A stretch of 60,000 nucleotides of DNA from Hydractinia symbiolongicarpus (lineage: Eukaryota > Cnidaria > Hydrozoa > Anthoathecata > Hydractiniidae), in contig NC_079876.1 of the NCBI RefSeq assembly GCF_029227915.1, forward strand, positions 15,626,001-15,686,000, read 5' to 3'. Within the stretch, counting starts at the first letter, position 1. Each line of letters begins with the position of its first letter. Made by a program: the position numbers and the translations under genes. The notes below the pieces were generated by a model. That model was not told the origin of the DNA, searched no databases, and saw only the letters and a list, made by a program, of their open reading frames with translations. Positions 49,001 to 58,000 of this stretch are shown here, in pieces.

Positions 49001-52000
49001 TTCTTGAAAAATTTTTCATTGCTAACGTTTTAGCAAGAGTAAAGGGAAGTTTTGCAAAAATATTTTGTGATATAGCCATAAAATTTACTTGTGCAATCTT
49101 TCGTTCTTATGGAAACCAATGTGCAATAATTACATATGATACTCACAATTCGAAATTTGCAATTACATCACGATGAAGAGAAATCACAGAAGATTACAAT
49201 CTCTTTTTTTAAATTAAAAAATTAAACAATTGTGTGGTTTCTTGCTCATAAAAGTAACCATTTTGTAGTCGAAGTCAAAGAGAGTCTCTTTATTCAACGT
49301 GATAGCGTATTGAATATCGTATTGAATATTAATATTAGATCAGCTCCGTTGTATTTATTTACTTAGGCGTTTTATTAATTGTACGGAAACATTTTGTAAC
49401 ACATATTTTCTGCTGTTAATTGGAAGACTTGATAATGGGTCTACTGAACACTCAAAACATTGTCAAAAGGTTTTCACTTCATAAGTCACGATTCGTGTGC
49501 CAAAGAAAATTTAGAGAAACAAACATATCAGAAAAAATGTGTTAAAGCTAACAGTTTTTTATCATTTGCTTGCAACATTACTATAGTTAACCTTGTTTTG
49601 CATGATTGGGGGAGGGGGAAATAATTCAAATTATACAACTTTGACTGGATATTTCCAAAATACAAAAATGCAATCAACTTATGATATATAGGTGATTCTT
49701 TACCATGGCCCATTTGTACTGGGGACCACGGATCGAATCTAGCTCACTGCCAGGCAGTATATGTTAGTGATGCACAAAGTAGTTCTTTTTCAACATAATT
49801 TATGATATATTTAAATAATTTTATCAGTATTTCTGTTGATTACATACTGCTTTTTTTTTAGATTACAGCGGTTCAGGAAACTTGCGCCATAACCAGTAGA
49901 TTGGTTACGCGGAATAAGCCTATAAATAGAGAGGTAATTTTAATATGCTATCCTGCACACAAAGGTCATTTGAATTCTAGTTTCTAGTCAAATGTTGACA
50001 AAGTATGCAGTGAATGGTCAACATGCTTTTGGTCTAAAGGAAAATACCCTTTTTTAGCTTCTTTAATAATTAATTATCATAAAAATAAAATAATGTGTCT
50101 TTTCATTTGTATACTTAAATTTTACTGCATTTAGATGAAAAATATTTTTACTATTTCATTTCTACTTATTTTTTCTCTTGCATTTTATAGATGGATTGTG
50201 CCTGCACAGATACGTAAACAATGACAGAGAAGAAAGACAGTTATTTATAGAGAATTATTTATTAATTTTTTTTTTAATAAACTTTATTATTAAACAAAAA
50301 TTATGAGCTTTTTCTTGTCTTATGCATAGCTTTCCTAAAGCATGGCGGTACGTAATATTTACAAAAGCGAAAAATAAGGTCACAAACACAGTTTATTATG
50401 ATGTACGCAAAGCAGGAGTCCCATTTACGAGGAAAAAAATAAAGTCTTACTCTGCAAAAACAACAGAAAAGACCAAGGCAAAGATGGGAACAGTTTTTTG
50501 ACTTTCTCGTCAAATATCTTCCAAGAATGGAGTTGTTTATTAACAAGGTTTGTGTTAATTCATGTTTTTTTCTGTTTTAAACAGTACATCAGAGGAGACC
50601 TGATATATTTGCTTTCCTCTTATACATGTTTCATTTTTTTTTGTTGACTTGTTCAAAATGTATTTCCACAACTGTTAGTCTTACAAATATTATACTAAAA
50701 GGGTAAAATAACTGAATAAATTAATATAGAAAATTGATAACTTCTGTTGCTTGGTTAACTAGGATACACTTGTTTCAACCTGTTGTCCACATAGTTGGAT
50801 GATCTCACTTGCTTCAGAAACATCAGTTGATGATATCATCACAAACATAACTTTTCATCAAAAAATTAGAACCCTATATAAATTATGTTCTATCCAATAA
50901 AAGCAATTGGAAAAGGAATTCTTTGAAAAAAATTTTTCACAACACTGTTTTTCCGCATAAAACCAATTTTTAAATACATTTTTACCTTCTTTTCTCATAC
51001 TTTCATTAATAAGTGAGATAGATCATACATGTACGTTTATTAGAAGGCCAATTTGCAATACAAAAATATACAAACTGAGATGTCTAGAACGAGCAATAAG
51101 AACTATTTCGATATTTTTTTTGTTAATTTATTCACTCATATAATCTATTATTATCATTATTATCATTATTATTATTGCAATTATTTACCCAGGAAAGCCT
51201 CTTCAGTTCCTATTGGTACTGCTATCAACGAGGGCGAAGGGGGTACTACAGCATTTAAAGCTCCCATTGGAGCTACAAAGTCGTGCAAGCACAGCAATCG
51301 TTCAACTAGACAACCGCCTAAGATATCAATCCTATTCTCATGCTGAACGCTAAGCAGAAAGGATAGATTCACACTTTTATAGTCTCTGGCATGCCTCAAC
51401 CTCCTGACAAAATTTAAAGTGGAAAAAAGGTTTGGAATCCTTTTTTTAGATTTTGAATTTAAAATTCCAACTTATTATGCATGACATCATGAAGTAGCTC
51501 TAGGTGAGGTATTGGATTTACCAGTTTTAATAAGGCATATGGGTTAAATATGTGTTAAGCCATTCAAATAGACGTTATGAAAATTTTACAGCAATCACAA
51601 TGAATAATTTCGCATAATCAGCGAAACTTTTAAGCTCAATAAAGAAAAGCGATAAAGATTTTTCAAAACAATAAAATATTCCTAGACAACTTTCCAAGTT
51701 TTCACACATAAAACAAGCTCGATTTTTTCACAAGAGTTAAGCTATAATTCTGATGCCTAATTTATGCAGCATAATTAAAGTTTGATGCAAAATCTTGAGC
51801 AGAAAATAAGCTTGATAAAAAATTGTCATTAGCTCTACATTTCTAGCTTTTACTGGAAGACCCTTATGCAAGTTAATTCTAAAATGGAAGGCAATGCAAG
51901 TATCCAATATAAAATCTAATGTACAAAATTTTATTAAAACAAAGATTAGTCATGTGCTTTTAACTTGATACAAATTCTTACAGAAATAAATAAGAAAATA

Positions 52001-55000
52001 GAGTTTTCTAATATGATATTGAATCACCAATGTTGGTAGATTTATATTTGCCCACAAAGAAAAATTTCAATGCAGGCTTTTAAATATCTTTGTTTGCTCA
52101 AATAATTTGATCAGTTTTCCACTCTAAAGCTCTTGGATGCCTCGAAAAAGCTCTTAGCAGGATAAATAGCTCATTCACAGTCAAAAGTTTTATTTCCATT
52201 TAAAAACCCTGAAAACAAAACTACTTCTTTTGAATTTTTAAATAAACTACTTTTGGTACCTTTTTCATGCATTAATTCTGCAACAAATCGGAAGATATAA
52301 GAAGAATAAAAAAAATTTATGTAAGTAATTATTTTTAGTAACTGTTGATGACTTATTTCATGACTTTAAATACAAAGAGATTATTAGTCAGTCTCAGTAA
52401 ACTTGATGTTGAATCTAATACCTTTTACTTAAGTGTGAATATTTATTTTTAAATGAGTTTTTTTTGTTTTGTGCTTAAAATAACTTGTTTTGTCATCAGA
52501 ATTTATTGCTTCTGTGTTATTATTATTTATTATAACTTACTGTTTTAAAATGTACTTGCAACACCTAAGGAAACAATAAGTTAAAATGCCAAACAAGTCA
52601 TTCGAAATGAACAAATAAAAAAAACAGGTCACATTTTTCGCTATAACAAAATATTTTGTCATAGAAAACATTACTTCACTTCCTTCCTTAGTGTTATGTT
52701 TATTTATCTTCCTATTTTAACATTTTATTTGTTTAATAAATTCCACATTCGTCTGGACCTTTGTTGTTTAAAATTTGTCAGCATTACGAGAAAAAATAAC
52801 AAGATTGTTTGAAGTATTCATGAAAACAAACAAAACATCATAAGGCAAATAAAACATTTTGAAAGGAAGGAAGATTGTAATGTTTTTAAACAATATCTTC
52901 AACTTTATAATCCGACAATTTTGGTTGTGCATACAATACACAATACATACAGATGACAGGTTCTTAGTTTTTTCTATATCATAGTGGGTTTATATATTAA
53001 GCTACTGCTACTGATGACTGCAATAAAAATTATCTGTGTCCAGTTAGGCTTATTATAATTTAAACTAAACTTGATGAAGCAGATAAAACTGTTTCAAACT
53101 TCAAATTCTAGATCTAAATTTGCAAAGAATTCCACACATGCAGGAATGGTGACACAAAGAAAATTAAGTATTCGTAAGGGCATGACCGAAAGACAAGTCA
53201 AAAGAAGACGACGCATTAACCATATGATTGACGCCATTTTAAATGTAAGTTTTGAAGTATTTCACGCCAGACACAAATTATCTACCATGTTTATCTTCTT
53301 GTCCATTCTTATCCTTACCTATATTCCAGAAAATTATCGAGGCACATTAATGTTAATTAAATGCCCCCCAGGACGTTAAAAAGGCTACAAATTAATTTCA
53401 CGTGTAATAAAATTTAAACACATATAATTTTCTAGCAATCGAAATACATCTTGGCTTGATTGACGCAAAAAAATTAGTATTGTCCTGATATGTTTACTCA
53501 ACTGTATGTAAGACATGCATATTGGGCAGATTTTAAGGATAAAAAGAGCTAAATTGAAAAAATTAAATTATTTTTATTAGATGTTATGTTTGTATTAATT
53601 TTCTTTGTGTTATTGTGTTATTTCTGTGATTGTTTATTTTATGCCTCATTAATTTCCTGGAATATGGTATATTCAGCTTGGCACAACGACTTCAAATTTA
53701 CATGTCCTATTTCAATAACTGATGCATGAACAAAAATCTTGATAGTTCAAGGACCTTTAGCCAAAGTTGTTTTATAATTTTTTTAACTAAATTTTCATTT
53801 TCAGGAATCACACATTAAACCAATTGAATGCCCTTACCAGTGTGGTGAATTTGGTCACCCTGACGAGGTATATTTTACTTCAATTAACAAACCACGCTAC
53901 TTAACATTAATAAATACCAATAAGTGCTCAAACTAAAATTTTCAGCTTTTGAATTTGTGTTATTCAGATCATCAAGCACAAAAAGAATTGTCCCAATCAA
54001 TTTGTTGATTGTTCATTTTACTTGGCAGGGTGTCATGCGCAGGTATGCAAAATTACAAATTTGCTAGCATTTTGACATAAGAAAAAAAGAAAAGCTTAAA
54101 GTGTGAAAGAAGAATGTTGATCAAGTAAAACTATGTTTGAATAAATTTTTAGATGATGCGAAAGGATGTAGCAAAACATAACACCGCATGTAAAGAAATT
54201 CATGAATTATTTAAACGTATTGACGCGTTAGAGAGTTTTCTCATAAACATAAAAACAGAAACATTTGCTCTGTGGAATCGTTTTCATGTTATGGATAGAA
54301 TGTTTTTAAAGTTTACCAAATGGATGGCAGCTACAGCCGTGTCATAAGTATGCAGAAAATTTTAAACAAAGTCTTAGAAAGACTAAAAATACTTTTATTT
54401 AGTCGAAAATATGACAAGTCAAAGAAATATGCTTCATAGAGAAGAAAGATTATCAACTTTTTTTGTCTTTTTTGACATTTTTTTTATTTATTTATTTAAC
54501 ATTATTTAGTGACGTAAAGTTGTAATATAACATACTACTTAACTAAAGTTTTTAGCTAAGTTTGAATTAACAATTGCATTTATAACTTCCGATGTCCCAA
54601 TTTTTTTGCACGTAGACACCTAACTATACAACAATCCTAATTTTCCATAGACAAAGCTCAATTAAACTTTATGAGCTATACAGTCGAATCAGTAGGACAC
54701 TATTGTTTAGCAACCATGTACATCCGTCGTTTGTTCTGATCCTCAAACTTTGTGACTGTTGATGCTCCTGGACCTTTGTAACTGCAGAAAATAAGCACAT
54801 CTACTATAAAGACACTCACTTTCAAGGATTTTAAACATAAAGCCAAGTAATTTTTTATTTCTTCGTTGTTTCCAACAACAAACTTCAATGACAGGTGAAC
54901 TAAGTGTTTAAATGGATTAGTTTCAACAACATCCAAAACACCATGCGATGCACTGGAGGTTGTAAAATGGAGTAGAAATCTGAAACAAAAATAAAAAAAA

Positions 55001-58000
55001 AAAGATTTGAATATGAAATTATCAGACCAAAAATTCTCATTTCAAAAATCACACCATGTATCTGCATGGGAGACACAAATTAAATTGCATTATTTTAGGC
55101 TGTGACAATAGCCTTTTAACTGAACGTAAAAAGTGCAAGAAAATATCCTGTAAAGACTTTCCATGCAGCTATTGCCTATACTTAAACAAACTATAAAAGC
55201 CATGTTTTCAAACTGAGAAATATCTTCAACTGATTAATATTCTATCACTCATGCCTATCCTAAGGAGTCATATTTTACTTGATGCATTCAAAAGTTAAAG
55301 GGGAACTCCAGTAAAAATCACTTTTGTCTTTTTTGTTTTATACGTACTCAGAAAAGCATAAGAAATCAAAAAAAAAACTTACTTCACTTGTTTTCCTTAT
55401 TTAAAATTTTTGTACAAGCCTTCGCATATTCAATTTTTTTCTCATAAAAAAACAAGCAGGCGCGATTTCATTTAGGACTGGACCCGATTATAAATAATGA
55501 CATCACATCGTGCAGAAAGTTTAGGCGAGCGCAGAGAACGCTCATGTTAAGACCTATAGCTTACATTAAATCGCTTTTTGTATGTAATTTACGTTTAAAT
55601 CTTTTAAAAATGGTTAGTTGCTTTGCGTTTCGATGTACCAATCGGCCAGAGAAGTATAAAGAAGTAAGTTCTCACAGAATCCCGTTTGTGAAAAAGAAAG
55701 AACTCAAACAAAAATGGCTAAACAAAATACGTCGTGCAGGTGATCTACCAAGCGATCAAAGTTTTTATACTTAGTTGGCGCACTTCACAGATAGTTCTTT
55801 TAAAAGAGATCTCCAGGAAATAAACTTCCATATTAAAATATTGCCACTTTGTAAAAATGCCAATATAGCTGGTGAACGCGATCAAAGTTTCTCATTTCTT
55901 CTCATTTCATTATTTGTACTTATATCCACAGAACACAACCAAATAACGTTTTGTGTATTTTTATATTAAACAAAAGAACATTATACCAATTACCAATACA
56001 ATCACCGACAAAAAAATTTTCTAGTTACACATGTATCTTTCGTAGCGCTCAAGTTTCTATTCTTTGTTTTTCAAAAAAGAAGCTTTTTAATGGCAGGACA
56101 TGTTGAATATTGTTAGGGGGTAAATGTACCCATTTTCTTCAATCTTTGTTACTGTTTAAAGCTCCATGTAATGCTGATAATGCAGTTTCTAAAAAAGCTT
56201 TGTCAAAACAACCATTTATAAATCAGTAGCTTCTGCAACACATTTTTGACCTATCATAATCATAAGAATGATTTTTATTTACACAATAATAATACCCCCA
56301 TTTTATTAACTTATCACGACCCAAACATTAATCGATCTTTCAATCGCGCATTTCAATTGTCCTCCATCACGGAGAAAATTCCAACGTTACATAAAATTTG
56401 TTTGCATTTGTGCGGAGGAAAAGTATTACTGAACTGTGAAATAAAAATAAATTGGCTTGTAAAGTAGGAAAGATTTTTTATTGAAGCGAATGATAAAGTT
56501 TTTTGACAAAACGAATGTTAAAAAAAGCGATTAAATATATTTTTTATTTCTTTACAAAGAAAATATTTTGTCAAGAACGTTGCTTTGAGTCAGTAACAGA
56601 CAGCTTGTCACTTTGCATCATTATTAATTTCTCCCTTGTGAGACTCAAGAGGTTCGAAGTTGTGTGGCTGTAGCTTTGTAAAGTGTTTTTCATGAAGAGA
56701 ATTATCCGATTCTATGTTTTTAATTTATAATCTTCGTCATTATTACAAGACGTCTTATCAACGAACAATGTAAACAGTAAGTAAACAAACTTTTAGAAGG
56801 CGTGCTGCTGAGCTCACGGACTTTCTGCACAATGTGACGTATGCTCATTTATTCGAACCTAGTCCCCTCGACCTTGCAAATTTATTTAAAATTGAAGATG
56901 TTTACAGACCCAATTAAGATATAAAAAAAGATTTTTAACGATTGTAAAAGGTTTATTCTAACATATTTATGCATTGTCTTATCAAAATAACAATTTTTTC
57001 AAAAAAAATTTTTCACTGAAGTGCCCCTTTAAACTTAACACCACAGAACTATTTAAACCAGTCTCTATAAAAGAACTCAAAAAATGGTCATGTTGATAGG
57101 TTACATAATTCGGATTTTACTAAAGTAGCCCAAGACAATATGACGTAACATTACATGACGTGAAGTTTACCTTTTATAATGGAAGAATGTTTGGTTTTTG
57201 CTTACATCACTAAAGCAAAAAAATAAAACCTCTTCCTAAACTCCTACATGAGTCCAGAAATGTTTACCTTGGCACTGTATTGTTTTGTTCGGTGATGCAT
57301 AGTTCCAATAAGTCAATAAACTTTTGCGGAAAAGCAGAGAAGTCAACCAGCAGTCCCTGTTGGTTCTTTAAGCTATTAAAAAAAAAAAAAATAGTGAATG
57401 TTTTTATTCAAAATTGCTATGAAAAAAAACATTTTTTTAACTAGAAAAAAATAAAGAATAAACTAAGAAACTATTGGAGTTTATTCTAAGGGACAGAATT
57501 AATTTGAAAGTGAATGTTTAAGTATTTATAAAAAACCCTGTTGCATGGCTGATTCCATATTAGGAAAATTTTTAGAGTTTTAGTCTTCGCTCATGTTGGC
57601 TTGAAAATAGAAAAAGCAGGGGTGATCAATTTTTAAATCTTTGCATGTCTTTACACAAATATTATATACTTGTTGTCAACCTGTCTTTTATATATCGCAT
57701 TTCATGTTTCCATAACAGATACACAAACAGACAGATGACAGCTATTATTACAGATATTAATGATGATATGTATACAAATATTTGTGAATTGGTCTTACAA
57801 TTCAGCATAGAAATACCAATTAATTAATTTTACAATTAAGCATAGAATTTTTTTTGAATACAAACATTGAATGTCAAATTTCATTCATGTTTGAACTAGT
57901 AAAAAATACTAATAACAACACTTAAATGAATTTAAAGTTTTTTAGCTTAATATTATTTTAGAGTTCATGCTGTTAGGAAGCATTAAAGATATTATATATA

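Noticed and set aside
49725-49775. tRNA-like B box (GATTCGATCC on the minus strand)
   Set aside because: No A box at a workable spacing and no cloverleaf can be drawn.
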